From positions 9,698,001-9,762,000 of the forward strand of contig OZ038466.1 in NCBI GenBank assembly GCA_964036295.1: a DNA stretch of 64,000 nt, written 5' to 3'. Numbering within the stretch: the stretch's first letter is position 1; each line of letters opens with the position of its first letter. The position numbers and the translations under genes are program-made. The notes below the pieces were generated by a model. It saw only the letters and a list, made by a program, of their open reading frames with translations, did no database searches and was not told the origin of the DNA. Origin of the DNA: Plumapathes pennacea (taxonomy: Eukaryota > Cnidaria > Anthozoa > Antipatharia > Myriopathidae). Shown here one piece after another: positions 13,601 through 24,675 of this stretch.

Positions 13601-16600
13601 GAAAATAAAATTCATATCTTCGCGCCGCCGTGTAATATCCTCTATATATGTTGTACATTATTGTTTTGTGTTGCTTGTACTGATATTGATGGGCTCTTTG
13701 TTGACTAAAAGAGGAAATGGGTGTCAACCACTAGACTGGTGGGGTGGGGGTGGGGGAGAGCACCCTAAGCTTTAACAAAAGGTTCATTGAATCGTGACCT
13801 TTGAATGTAGACATGAGCCCTTTATAGCGCCTTTTGAACAATGGCATGGAAGAAAACAGTTTAGCTGCAGTCAGAAGAGAAGAAGCTTTTAAAAAAGGAA
13901 AACTGCAAATCTTCAAATCTTCAAAAATGATGCTAAACATATAAGTTGGGCCAGAAGGGAATTTTAAGTCCTTTAAATATGAAAATTGGTCTAAGCTCAT
14001 TTGTGAGGTATGTTTTTGTGACCATGAGTATTTTTTTCAGGTGGCATGTGTGTCAAGAAACCAAGTTCCTTCATATGATCCACCCCTCTATGAGAACTGT
14101 GTTTTCCACAAGGTAAGACTAGTGCCCGGGGGAGCCTCTGCCGAAACTTTTAATCCCTTAACTCTGTAAAGTATATCATACTGTGTCGAAAAAGTGACCC
14201 TTTTATAATAAATTATAATAAATTACCCTTTTGGTAAAGCTTGCCCGCTTATTATACTTTTGGTTGGAAAGACTTAGTTTACAGGCCATATAACACACTA
14301 ATATAAAATATGGAATATTACGGTTTGACATTGAGATATTGACAAAGACCTCAACTGAGTCAGGTCAAGTTTTAGATTCCTGTGAAATACCAATACGACT
14401 TTCCTCAGTCCAGCCTTTTTATTGACCTTTTAAAACATCAAAAAGTACATCATCACATTTTCCCCACACCCCTTCTTATCCCTGAGGTGTAAGAAAGAGA
14501 CCCCTTTTGGCCAGACACTCCTTGTACAGCTCGTCATTAGAGTGCCCTCTCCCACGGAGCTGGTGTCACTGATAATAAGTCCTCGTAATAGTTTACTCTT
14601 TTGATCAACACTCGTTTTGTCTGTTCCTATACAGGGTCCTATCTTTAGAGACTGGATTCTCCGCAAGGTTATTAGTGGGGAAAGGTCTTGTCATTCTGCA
14701 CCAAAGTTTGCCAAGCTGCAGGTGAGTTTACACCACAGTGGAACCCCGGTGAAACAAAGTTCCCGACATAACGAACCCTTTTATAACGAAGTCCTTGATA
14801 TAGCGAACCCCATTATAACGAACGATATTCTGAAGCCTGGCCAAAGTTACAGTAAAATGTATGAAACAGAACCCCGATATAACGAACCCCGGTAACGAAG
14901 TCCCCATTATAACGAACACGATCGAGAAGCCCAAACTCAAAATCTTCCTCGATATAATGAAGTTGAATGCGATTTATATTTAACTATGCAACATTAGCAG
15001 ACACTAAATCAGAAATGTTATTTAATCGTTCAAATCCGGAGTACAATTAAACCGAATGCTGAGTGGTGCAACGTAGCAATGTTTGATTTTAAGGCCAAAC
15101 CATCAAAGACTTTTGTCGTTTTCCACGAATTCGTTACAACGAGTTTCGCCTTTTATAACGAACCCCCGTTATAACGTACACATTTTCCCAGCGCCTGGCA
15201 CTTCGTTATATTGGGGTTCCACATAGAGCTACTGTGCGAGGGAGTCAACAATGACAACCACGAAAAACAGGCACTTCTTCCCCTGGACAGCCGTGTTTTA
15301 ATACATGACTTGACTTTAACTGTCAGAGCCGCACACAGTGTCAGATAATGGAAGACATCATCAAAGCAACTGAACTGAATCCAAACTCTGAGTCGTCATT
15401 AACTTGCAGGTGAGTCAGGTGGTCTTTACTGACGTACACACGGTATCACAGACGCTTCACACTGGAGCGGTTTTCGGCAGTAAAGGCACGTGTAAATGAA
15501 CGCAACATGTTGGCACAACATTGCTCAACATTGTTACCCAAAAACTCTTTGCGAAACTGTACAGTGTTGTTGGAGTCCGCAATTATGAGCCCGAAGACAG
15601 ACGATGGAAAACGCGAAAATGCATCGCAATTGCTGCTCTTACCGTCGCATGAAGCGTTCAGTACACTGTAAAAACTGATTGGTCAAATTAACCATTTAAA
15701 ATGGTTGCAACCATTAAAAATAGGTTAATTTGACTCTGAAAAATGGGTCATATTCTTAACCAAAAATAAATAGGTTGATATGACCAATAATATATAGTTT
15801 AATCTAACCTGCGTATATGGGTTACACAGATTTTAACCTTTAGATAAAGGTCATTTTTACTATGATGTTAGTTAAAGAATCTAAAGGAAAACACCCGTTT
15901 TGCATATTTCCTTTAATCCGTGCTTTTGCAAAAAGATAAAGTCATTATATTTACACCGGAACACAAAAGTGAAAACTGCTCTCGAACAAGCCTTTCAAAG
16001 AACAAAAGAGAGATCTGACTGTTCCTTGTTATTGTTAACTTGCAACCGTGAATACAAAAACTAAAAAAAAGCTCTGGCAGTTCTTCGCCGCGAGCGGCAA
16101 TCTTTATTTATTTATTTATTTATTTATTTATTATTACAATTTATTCCTCCCACATTGTAAGAGTCTGGGTACGAAAGTCTTCTAAAGAGTCTGGGTACGA
16201 AACTATGTGCCACGCGGTATTACACATAGAGCATGCGCAGTATCTTAGGCGCCATTCTCAAGAAACCGTTGGAGGGGCGTTTGTTTTTTGTGCTGCTGCG
16301 TTCTTGATGATGGCAGGAACTGGTTCGTTGAGCTTCAAGATTCATTTTGAGGATCCTTTGGGAAAGAAGATGGAAGTGAAAGGCGCATCTTTGTGGTAAA
16401 CTCTCCGTCCAGTGCCTGGTTTTGTCGTGTTTGTTGCTTTGCGCGCCAAGAAGCTGTCTCTGCATGCACTCCTCTTCAAGCTGTCTTCGAGCTCCTGTGA
16501 TAATTTCACCTTCACATTTTGAAGGTGGGCATTCAGATAAAAGCGCGGTGTAATGTGGCTCGATCGATTCACGTTAGAGGAGGTAAGAATGACATTAGAC

Positions 16601-19600
16601 TTGATCACGAGGAAAGACTGGATCAAACGTCGGCGTAGCTAGCGGTGAGTAGTCTTATGAATTTCGTTGCAAGTGATCACCACACCTGATTTGATAGAAT
16701 GTTTATACTTTTATGACTGTTTCTTGACTGTTGAAACCGGGGAACTTGAGTAACTTTTAAAATTCCTATATACTGGCTGTGCACATCATGTATTCGGATG
16801 AAAGTTGTATTGTCAACAAGGGCCACTGATTTGTCAAGGCAAGACGTGTGCTTGCCTACTGACAAATGCCTGGCTGAGGCTATCTCTTCTGTTAGCCTTG
16901 CCAGGTGCTTATTGCTGATGATCCAGCTTCATTTTGAAGACATTCCATGTGTCAACTGCTGGATAATTAGTAGATACATTTGGTACTGTAAATTCAGAGA
17001 AATGTGCTTATCCTCACCATCAGAGAATCACAAGGTGCTAAGTCAAGAAAAGTATTGTAAATACCAAAAAATAGAATATACATATTTAACAAGTTCATAA
17101 GTATTGTCAATTCTGTTGTTTCTTCTGAGCAATGAAATGCCCAGGATTAACAATATTGTTATCATCATTATTCTTCAGAAACAGAAAATTGATGCACAGT
17201 AACATCTCTCTACACTTGCTTGGTGAGTGAGAGTAGACAAACCATAGCCCAGGTGATCTGTTTTGGAAAATTGTGTTGGTAAGTCAAAGTGTTGTGTGCT
17301 TTTCTTTGAATCAAAAAAAAAAAAAAGTAGAATAATCAGATTAGATGTATAATACATGTATGTGGATTTATGATCTCAAGCATATATAAACACATGTGGG
17401 GATTTGATTATGAAAAAAATAGTTGTGACATATTTGAGAAATACTTATTGTTGAGGATCTAATTAAAAAGTCCTTGATACAGTACCTCCAAAAGACCACC
17501 TATTTGAAAGGAATCTTGATATGCAATATTCTGGGCAAGTATGTGGCTGTTTCATTCAACAATATCTTGGGACTGTAAATGTTGTGTTGAGTGACCTTTG
17601 ATTGGGTGTGTCATGCCAATAACAGGCAACCATGAGAATATTGCAAAAGTGCTGTAATTCCATAAATAATTAGGTGTATGATCAGTGACCAATTTTTTAT
17701 TACTTGAAGATATTTTCATTCCCTGTGTCCTAATGTTTATCTTGCCATGTTGTGTGCAATATTATTTCTTTGATTGCTGCAACTTTGAAGTGTCCTTCAA
17801 AGATGAGTCACAATAAGTTAGTTAAGCCTGTTGTCACTTCTTTCTTGTTGCAGAGTGATTCTGAAGTTTATGCTGAAATAGAAGGTGAAGTTTCAAGAAC
17901 TCCATGACTGATTTCCACAGGGAGCACTGAACATGTGGTCTCTTTAGTGGCAGCAGAAGGGACGGTAATATCTTGATTCCGAAAATAGGATGTTTTGTTA
18001 AGTACACTATCAAAAGGAATGACCACTGCAAGATTGTGTTCATTTTCTGGATAACATTCTGGTCAACAAGACTCATACAGTTATGCCTTTCCAACTTCTT
18101 TTTACAATTTTGGATCAGGATGAGGTGATTTACATTTACCTGGTCCACATTAAAATAGTGTGAATCGTATGTCATTAAATATTTTTAATATGCCTATACA
18201 GTCATATCATTGTATTATCCTGCAAACAGGAAGCTGTTGTGAGAATGCTATTTATAACTTTCTTGTAGGCTGTAGTGTATGGCATGCACATACTGTAATA
18301 TTCACAGAGTTTGAAATTAGCTTTTGTGCTCAGTTGTCTTAGGGACAACCACAAGTCATGTTTTGATTGCCCCATCAATTTCCTGCTGCTCCACATCTCT
18401 TTTGTTCAATGTTTCATTGTGTTGAAAAGTAGCATCACTGTGCAGCACTAATTTCCTTTTTTTTTTTTTTTTTTGAAACCATTGGTTGCCCAAGGGACAA
18501 CCATTGTATGTTGCCCCAGCATGTTTTCAGTTGGGTCAACTGGACAACCATTACTTTCAAACCCTGATTCACTTCACATTTCTTGTTTATTGTTGTTACA
18601 GGTATGTAGTTCTTAAGCAGTTGTTTTAGTTGATTTTGTTTTGTTTTTTGTGAATAAAATAAATGAATCTGAATGAGTTGTCTCCGATTAAATTGACCAT
18701 CTTAGAAAGGTTATTTCCACTTTTTAATTGTGTTATTATAACCATTTCAAAAAGGGTTAAATTAACTGATATTTTGCAACCAATTCATAATGGTTAAAAC
18801 GACCCACATCTGACCTTTAAAAATGGGTTCTCTCAGGCTCATAGGGGGTACTATAAATAAAGGGTCAAATTGACCATATGTAAGGTCATTTTAGCCATTT
18901 CAAATGGTTGTTTTAACCACTAGCAAATGTTCAAAATAACCAAAACAAATAGTCGAAATAACCAAGGAAAAAATGGTTAAAGTAACCATTTTTAAATTGG
19001 TTCTCTCAGGCTCATTTGTGACTTTTTTTAAAGGGTTATTTTGACCAATCAGTTTTTACAGTGTACGCAATTTTGGGCGATGTTGTACCAAGATGTTGTG
19101 TTCGTTTTCACGGGCCTTAAGTACACCGCCAATCACAGAGGCTGTAGGAAACGCTTTCAACCAACTAGAAGCCAAACTAATTCGCGTTTGATTTTACTTT
19201 GAAGAAGAAACCAATCGGCAATGTGAGGAAATGCCATCGAACTTGCTTGCCTGAAACTATCGCAATTAGGCTTTGCTTTTGCTCCCGATTGGCTATTAAT
19301 GGTGCTAAACTTATTCAGACCAATCTGAAAGCGCAGCAAACGTAAAACCAAAGCAATCACACGATTACTTTTACAATCATGAATCCGACAACAGCTCAAT
19401 TGTGTGGTCATACAGTATATATGTACTGTCTCTTTTGAGAGGACTCAACTTTTAACTCCTCAGAACTGATCTGAGTGAAATAACTGTTTGACTCCTGAGC
19501 TCATAATACAAACCCCGCCAACCGTTTGAGACGAAAATGCATGAGAGATATATTGAGACTTGATTGTTTAATCAGCTTTTCTTAGAGCAAGCTTGCATGT

Positions 19601-22600
19601 TCTCCATGCTGTATATGATATATCTCTGGTGAGAAAATGAAAAGAGAAAACTGAGCTTGATCGCTTTCAGCAGTTAAAGGCGTTTGGAAGTTTCGGATCT
19701 TGTTGAAGTCTGAATTTTGTTATATTTGTAGGGATCATGGTCGCTGGCTTCATCAGACTCCAAACAGGTTCGTATTTATATCAGTTAATACTCGGGCTAA
19801 ACGGACTCACGAATAGACCCAGAGTTTTGTACCTGTGTTTGACTCGCGTATCGTCTGGCTACTCGCTTGGGTTGACTCAATGCATTGACTTGCGTATCGT
19901 TTGGCCACTCGCTTGAGTTGACTCAATGCATTAATTTGTGTATCGTTTGACCACTCGCTTGAGTTGATTCAATGCATTGATTTGGGTATCGTTTGACCAC
20001 TCGCTTGAGTTGATTCAATGCATTGATTTGTGTATCGTTTGACCACTCGCTTGAGTTGATTCAATGCATTAATTTGTGTATCGTTTGACCACTCGCTTGA
20101 GTTGATTCAGTGCATTGATTTGGGTATCGTTTGACCACTCGCTTGAGTTGATTCAATGCATTGATTTGTGTATCGTTTGACCACTCGCTTGAGTTGATTC
20201 AATGCATTAATTTGCGTATCGTTTGACCACTCGCTTGAGTTGATTCAATGCATTGATTTGGGTATCGTTTGACCACTCGCTTGAGTTGATTCAATGCATT
20301 GATTTGTGTATCGTTTGACCACTCGCTTGAGTTGATTCAATGCATTGATTTGTGTATCGTTTGACCACTCGCTTGAGTTGATTCAATGCATTGATTTGTG
20401 TATCGTTTGACCACTCGCTTGAGTTGATTCAATGCATTGATTTGGGTATCGTTTGACCACTCGCTTGAGTTGATTCAATGCATTGATTTGTGTATCGTTT
20501 GACCACTCGCTTGAGTTGACTCAATGCATTAATTTGTGTATCGTTTGACCACTCGCTTGAGTTGATTCAATGCATTGATTTGTGTATCGTTTGACCACTC
20601 GCTTGAGTTGATTCAATGCATTAATTTGTGTATCGTTTGACCACTCGCTTGAGTTGATTCAATGCATTGATTTGTGTATCGTTTGACCACTCGCTTGAGT
20701 TGATTCAATGCATTGATTTGGGTATCGTTTGACCACTTGCTTGGGTTGGCTGATTTGTTATTGGTTTTTTCACAGTTCATCGATTGAGTTGCAAGATAAA
20801 GACGATGCAGTTGACGTAACAACCAGAGATTTTACAGCGGCTTTAGGCAGCAACAGGAGCAGTGTAGACAGCGCCATTTTCATCGTAGGTGAGCCCCTGT
20901 ATTCTACTATTAGGGAAAGTGGGCAAAGGTTTGAAGAGTAATAGATGCAGTGCACGTAGTTGCGATCTTCTCACGCATACAAGCAAGAAAGTGGCGATGG
21001 CGTTTCCTAGTACTGCTGATTGTTGTTGTTGTTTGTTTGTTTGTTTGTTTGTTTGTTTGTTTGTTTGTTTGTTTGCTTGTTTGTTTGTTTGTTTTTCTTT
21101 TTTCCAAAGTAAAACCAAACTCAAATTACTTTTGGCTTCTGATTGTGTGAAAGTGTTTCAGCCAGTGTGATTGGCGGATTAAGTATTTTGGTTTTGCTTT
21201 TCGACAGTCACCCAAAAACCGCTGACTCATTCATTCTGAGATCCAGGTTAAACTTCGAGCTTAACATAAGTGCAGCTCAATGCAATTGAATGAAAGCCTT
21301 TGTTTGAGCAAATTTGCATTGAGTTCGACTCATGTATAGTGCGACGTTTATCCTGGCCTGGGCCAAAACCACCAAACTACTCGTGGGGTTCGTTCTCGTG
21401 ATCGGCTGCCCCAGCCGACCCGACTTTGTCTGTGTCCATCACTGATCTTTACCTTCACTGAGTTCTTTATTTCATCCTGCGCTCGTGGCTTCTTTATTTC
21501 TGATAAAGGAATGCTTTCGTTTTAGGCAAAAAGCACAAGAAACGTTTTGTGGGAGTAAGATCAATTATGGCGTCAAAGAGTAGGTAAGCAGAAGAAAGAT
21601 AAGCCGTGGTGTCGCATATATATAACGACAACTCTCTTTTCTGTTGCATCCAAGATGGGGGTTTCGCAAAGTCAAAAAAGACGAAAACAAAAACGGCCCT
21701 CGGATGTTCTTTAGAACTCTAAATTTTAACTTCCCTGTCCTGGGTCCAGTTGTTCAGAGCTCAATTAGGCATTAAACCTTGAATTAGGTCTAAAATACTT
21801 TAATTTATAAGTATAGACACTGATTTCTTTCAAACTATTTTCCTGACTGAGGTGCTTTCTGCTCAACAAGCTCTTCGGTTGATGTTTTACCAAAAACTGA
21901 CTGATTTTGTTTGCCAAACTCACAGAGATCGAAAAGTTTTGGATTGGCCTGTTAATAAACCCTTTCACTCCTTTATGTGATCAACTTTACCCTTCTCCCT
22001 CAGTTTCTCACCAGACAACATGCAGTGGAACCCCGTTAATACGGCCATCATCTGGTCATAATATAAAAATCTGGTCGTATTAACAGGGTTTTTAGATAAG
22101 AAAATGACTGGACGTTTGTTCCGCGGGACAAAAAAAAGTGGCCTTAATAACGGGGTGGCCGTAAGACGGGGTTCCACTGTATGACAGTGTGAGGAAGTTT
22201 GTAGGAGATAGCTTGCTCAGAGTGAACACTGATTGAAGTATAGATTCTCTTTGCATCACTAGCACACTTTACATGAGTGGTTGGGAGAATCTTTAGTATG
22301 AACTTCAGTATATTAAAGGATTAATTGATCTCTTTAGAACAAACATCGAGCATCATACTTGTTTCTTTCCTCTTGTTAGGGTATTTCATAAGATGTTCAC
22401 AGAAGAATCCCATAATGCACTGGACTCCCTCGCGTCTTCCACTGGGTCCCAGTCTCCTGGGCTACCGAAACGATCCGTGTCCTGGACACGACCAAGCCCC
22501 CTGTTTCATCCCAAGTCCAGAAGTGGCAAGTTTCGTCTCGAGAAGATTAAGATCTACAGGAGCGAGAGTGATAGTGGAGGTGGTGTGACTCTAGCTTCGG

Positions 22601-23749
22601 TCTCAGACCTTCCCCACAGCGGGAGTGGCCCCGGAAAATCTCCCCAGCCCGAGGTTGGCTTCTATTTCCATATTTTATATGAATCTAAACAAGTGATTGA
22701 GTGGTTGAGAGTTTATCAAAGAGTACATTTTCTAAACTCGACGGACACAAACGAAAGCTTGACAGAACACTGCCTTTAAAAGAAGTAGGAAAATGAGCGA
22801 TATAGTTTTCCTTGCGAAGTTGTTGACTTGCAGACCTTAAACATCTACAGACATCTATGCTGGAAGGCAAGCTTTCAAATGCTCTAATCAAACGTATTTC
22901 AATACTCGACGGACACAAACCAAAGCGTGACAGAACACTTCAAAAGAAGTAGGAAAGTGAGCGATGTTTTTCCTCGCATATTTATTGACTTGCAAATCTC
23001 GAGCATCTACAGACATATCTAAATTCTGGAAGACAAGCTTTCGAATACTCTAATCAAACCTTGTTGAGGGAGGGATTGACGGAGCAATAACGAACACTCA
23101 AATCATTGAAACCACCTATTGCCAAAGTTCTAAGGGTCCACATGTCCTTTAGCTTTACTAATTTACGTCTTTCTGTATTTCTCATCTTTGCAGTATGTAC
23201 TGGAGGAGTTTGAAAGTGATGTTTTTGAAGCACTGATGGAGTATCTTCACTCTGGTTATTGTGAATTGACGTGTGATATTCTGCCTGGTCTGCTGCGTGC
23301 TGCACATCACTTTGAAGTTTCTGATCTACGCCAAACTTGTACCGAGAAATCTGGAGAGATTGTCACTAAAAATCCGGTTAGCTTTGTCCCTTACTTGTAG
23401 TGTTTTTACACGTATTCCGGACAAATGACATGTCACGGTACAGCACGATGTACACGACACGACACGATATGACACAACACGATGTACACGATACCGCAAG
23501 GCACGATGTACACGACACGACACGATATGACACAACACGACTTGACACGGTTCGACACGACATGACACTTCACGACTCGACACAGCATTGCACTGCACTA
23601 CATAACGTTTTCTTCCTTTTGTATCTGAACCACTACTTTCAACTTGATTACAGGTTCTGTCTTCGAGTGGCTTAATACCAAAAGGACAGGTAGCAAATAC
23701 AGCGGACATCAAGGGAGAAGAGTCCGCGACTAAAGACACTTTGTTGTAG
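6499..23749 (+). CDS. Rap-GAP domain protein with C-terminal BTB/POZ domain
   Basis: Thirteen exons: 6499-6968, 10994-11174, 12095-12407, 13120-13275, 14041-14112, 14635-14721, 15327-15409, 19732-19767, 20776-20888, 21526-21583, 22380-22653, 23194-23376 and 23654-23749; about 707 residues. Exons 1-7 match Rap1GAP (RAP1GAP/RAP1GAP2 type): [31 protein letters not shown], then [11 protein letters not shown]. In that motif the Asn of HIGND is the catalytic 'asparagine thumb' that drives GTP hydrolysis by Rap1. Exons 9-12 form a BTB/POZ fold: [27 protein letters not shown], a Ser/Pro-rich insert in exon 11, then [20 protein letters not shown] and [18 protein letters not shown]. This arrangement resembles arthropod serine-enriched protein (gprs). 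All junctions from exon 3 to 13 agree in phase; exon 2 to 3 does not, so a micro-exon is probably missing there. No GoLoco motif is seen at the N-terminus. The short C-terminus after the BTB (exon 13) is the least certain part, and two adjacent genes remain possible. Confidence 0.8.
8166..9396. repeat. Tandem duplication of about 615 bp in Rap-GAP-BTB intron 1
   Basis: Segment 8166-8781 is repeated head-to-tail at 8782-9396 with only scattered substitutions and short indels. Both begin with AACTGCATCCCAT and end with ATAAGTAGTGAAGCGAA. The ORFs inside are the same reading in both copies, broken differently, and resemble no family I know. I read this as a duplicated noncoding or transposon-derived block rather than a gene. 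Confidence 0.85.
9741..10064 (+). mobile_element. MITE-like foldback element, family B (copy 2)
   Basis: Full-length plus-oriented copy in Rap-GAP-BTB intron 1. It begins GACACGAGTGTTTTACTGG and ends GTGTAATATCCTC, with TATA-like sequence on both sides. The inner blocks around 9940-9980 and 10000-10040 are reverse complements, giving a strong hairpin. The nearest relative is the copy at 13315-13642. Confidence 0.75.
13315..13642 (+). mobile_element. MITE-like foldback element, family B (copy 3)
   Basis: Plus-oriented copy lying 40 bp after exon 4 of the Rap-GAP-BTB gene. Ends and internal hairpin blocks match copy 2, with few substitutions, so it inserted relatively recently. TATA flanks both ends. 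Confidence 0.75.
14736..15223. mobile_element. Pogo/Tigger-like MITE in Rap-GAP-BTB intron 6
   Basis: The left end CAGTGGAACCCCGGT pairs with the right end TTGGGGTTCCAC. The interior contains many repeats of the type TATAACGAA(C/G)CCC. The right terminal bases are degraded (ACATAG where ACTGTA is expected). There is no coding capacity. The termini belong to the same broad group as 22023-22179, 44417-44590 and 48331-48808. Confidence 0.65.
15664..19063. mobile_element. 3.4-kb TIR element with TA target site (inner layer)
   Basis: It begins CACTGTAAAAACTGATTGG and ends CCAATCAGTTTTTACAGTG, with TA at 15662-15663 and 19064-19065. Both ends carry arrays of short GGTCAAATTGACC / GGTTAAATTAACC-type motifs extending roughly 250 bp inward on each side. 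TGGGTTCTCTCAGGCTCAT-like sequence occurs twice near the right end. No transposase is visible, so it is non-autonomous. The middle carries a gene-like segment described separately. Confidence 0.8.
16307..18629 (+). CDS. Putative mini-gene carried inside the 3.4-kb TIR element
   Basis: Inside the element, the sequence near 16225-16250 contains GAGCATGCGCAGT, which includes an NRF1-type GCATGCGCA box, in a locally GC-richer stretch. An ATG at 16307 opens a frame running to a donor after 16395 (TTGTG/GTAAAC). A terminal acceptor at 18602 (GTTACAG) continues the frame in phase to a stop at 18627-18629, and AATAAA follows at 18653. The spliced peptide would be 38 residues, starting [21 protein letters not shown] do not recognise it. 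Another acceptor-like exon near 17854-17907 does not fit the same phase. It could be a captured host promoter and first exon, or a noncoding transcript. The structure is inferred, not proven. Confidence 0.3.
19846..20750. repeat. 46-bp minisatellite, about 20 copies
   Basis: A head-to-tail array with a 46-bp period; each unit contains TATCGTTTGACCACTCGCTTG and then GAGTTGATTCAATGCATT. The first and last units are more diverged. Variant positions near the unit end (AATTTGTG, GATTTGGG, GATTTGTG) recur in a fixed order of three through the first half, giving a 138-bp higher-order unit. It lies in intron 8, just upstream of the first BTB exon. Confidence 0.95.
21030..21095. repeat. (GTTT)n microsatellite
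   Basis: A run of about 15 GTTT tetranucleotides with one GCTT interruption, in intron 9 of the Rap-GAP-BTB gene, directly followed by a family A MITE fragment (about 21104-21220). Confidence 0.95.
22023..22179. mobile_element. Pogo/Tigger-like MITE in Rap-GAP-BTB intron 10
   Basis: Termini CAGTGGAACCCCGTTAATAC and ACGGGGTTCCACTG, 157 bp in total. The right flank is TA and the left flank TG, so the left copy of the target site appears mutated. The interior contains further GGTCGTATTAACAGGG-type inverted sequence. Confidence 0.8.
23400..23600. repeat. ACACGA-rich degenerate satellite in last intron of Rap-GAP-BTB
   Basis: Degenerate short repeats of ACACGA/ACACGAC type, with a longer block GGCACGATGTACACGACACG-like duplicated at about 23441 and 23500. 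ORFs on both strands here are simple-sequence artefacts. Confidence 0.85.
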
Positions 23750-23938
23750 GATGTGACGTGGAAAGCCACTTCAACATTAATATTGGCTATGATTTGAAGA
23801 GTAATTTATTTGTATAGATCTATTTTTGTGCATATGTAAGCAATAGCAAAAGAAAGTTATTGTCAGACCCAGACTATAAAAGCAACATTGTAGACTTATG
23901 CACTTCCTAGGAAGATTTCTTGGAAATAACAAGACTCA

Positions 23939-24184
23939 TACCCTGTTCACACCAACTAAACCAGTTTAAGTAAACCAAGTTTACAAGACTGCGTTTTCTA
24001 AATCCTGTTTTGATTTTGTGTCAATTACACAACATTTTACACCACCTCGCACAGGTTGTTTAGTTGGACGGGTTTTAAACTAGTTTAGTTTTGCCGCACT
24101 TGCATTGTGAGCGGCCGACCTAACTAAACAAGTTTTATATTAAACACCTTTTAAACATGTTTAAGCATTGGTGTGAACGAGGTA
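23939..24184. mobile_element. Palindromic MITE with TCA target duplication
   Basis: The left end TACCCTGTTCACACCAA and right end TTGGTGTGAACGAGGTA are inverted repeats, and TCA flanks both sides (23936-23938 and 24185-24187). The interior is dense in GTTTAA/TTAAAC motifs. Length 246 bp, no coding capacity. A three-base duplication is compatible with PIF/Harbinger mobilisation. Confidence 0.75.
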
Positions 24185-24189
24185 TCAGT

Positions 24190-24643
24190 CAAGAAGAGAA
24201 ATACGTTTATCAAGAAGCAGCGTGTTCTTTAACAAATACTGGAGTTTTATGAAAGAAAGGACGATTTAACTGAGAAGGGACTCGGACTATGTACGAGAGA
24301 GCAACTTTTCTCAGAAGAGACATCATTCCAAGGTATGGTGATATTGCTGTTTCAGCAAGCCATGGGTTCATTGTGTTCTGGTGCAGCATGGTTTTCCATG
24401 TATGCCATAGCCACACACAAATCCTCGTCCTAGTTGTTCAAAGCATGATTAGATTTCTCAATTATTAGGGTTAAACTTTGTTTCAATAAGCCTGAAAACG
24501 AGAAAGTTTTGTTAATAACCCAACGCCCTTCATACATGTTAAGCTAAATCAAGGTTATCAGTTAGTATTTCCCTTTCCCTGTTACAACTAACCGCACATT
24601 CTATTCGTTTTGAGCATTTACTGGTGATCTTTGTTTCTCTTCG

Positions 24644-24675
<32 letters not shown>

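Larger units (their letters stand above)
15484..19117. mobile_element. PIF/Harbinger-like MITE, interrupted (middle layer)
   Basis: The left end AGGCACGTGTAAATGAACG pairs with the right end CGTTTTCACGGGCCT, flanked by TAA at 15481-15483 and 19118-19120. A three-base TAA duplication is typical of PIF/Harbinger elements. Removing the inner 3.4-kb element leaves about 230 bp, a usual MITE length. The subterminal blocks AACGCAACATGTTGG and CCAAGATGTTGTGTT are also inverted relative to each other. Confidence 0.65.
15465..19397. mobile_element. Family A MITE interrupted by nested insertions (outer layer)
   Basis: The left remnant GAGCGGTTTTCGG at 15465 and the right part, from about 19121 to a degraded GAGC-type end (ACAGCTC) at 19397, are the two halves of one family A element. 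The right half retains CGCCAATCACAGAGGCTGTA and the region equivalent to CACACGATTACTTT. Between them sits a second element (15484-19117), itself split by a third (15664-19063). All of this lies in intron 7 of the Rap-GAP-BTB gene. Confidence 0.65.

Noticed and set aside
19846-20750. Regular 46-bp repeats resembling a CRISPR array
   Set aside because: Units are contiguous with no unique spacers, the setting is a eukaryotic intron, and there are no cas genes. It is a minisatellite.
20843-21170. Overlapping ORFs on both strands rich in Lys-Gln-Thr-Asn or Leu-Phe-Val-Cys
   Set aside because: They are translations of the (GTTT)n microsatellite.
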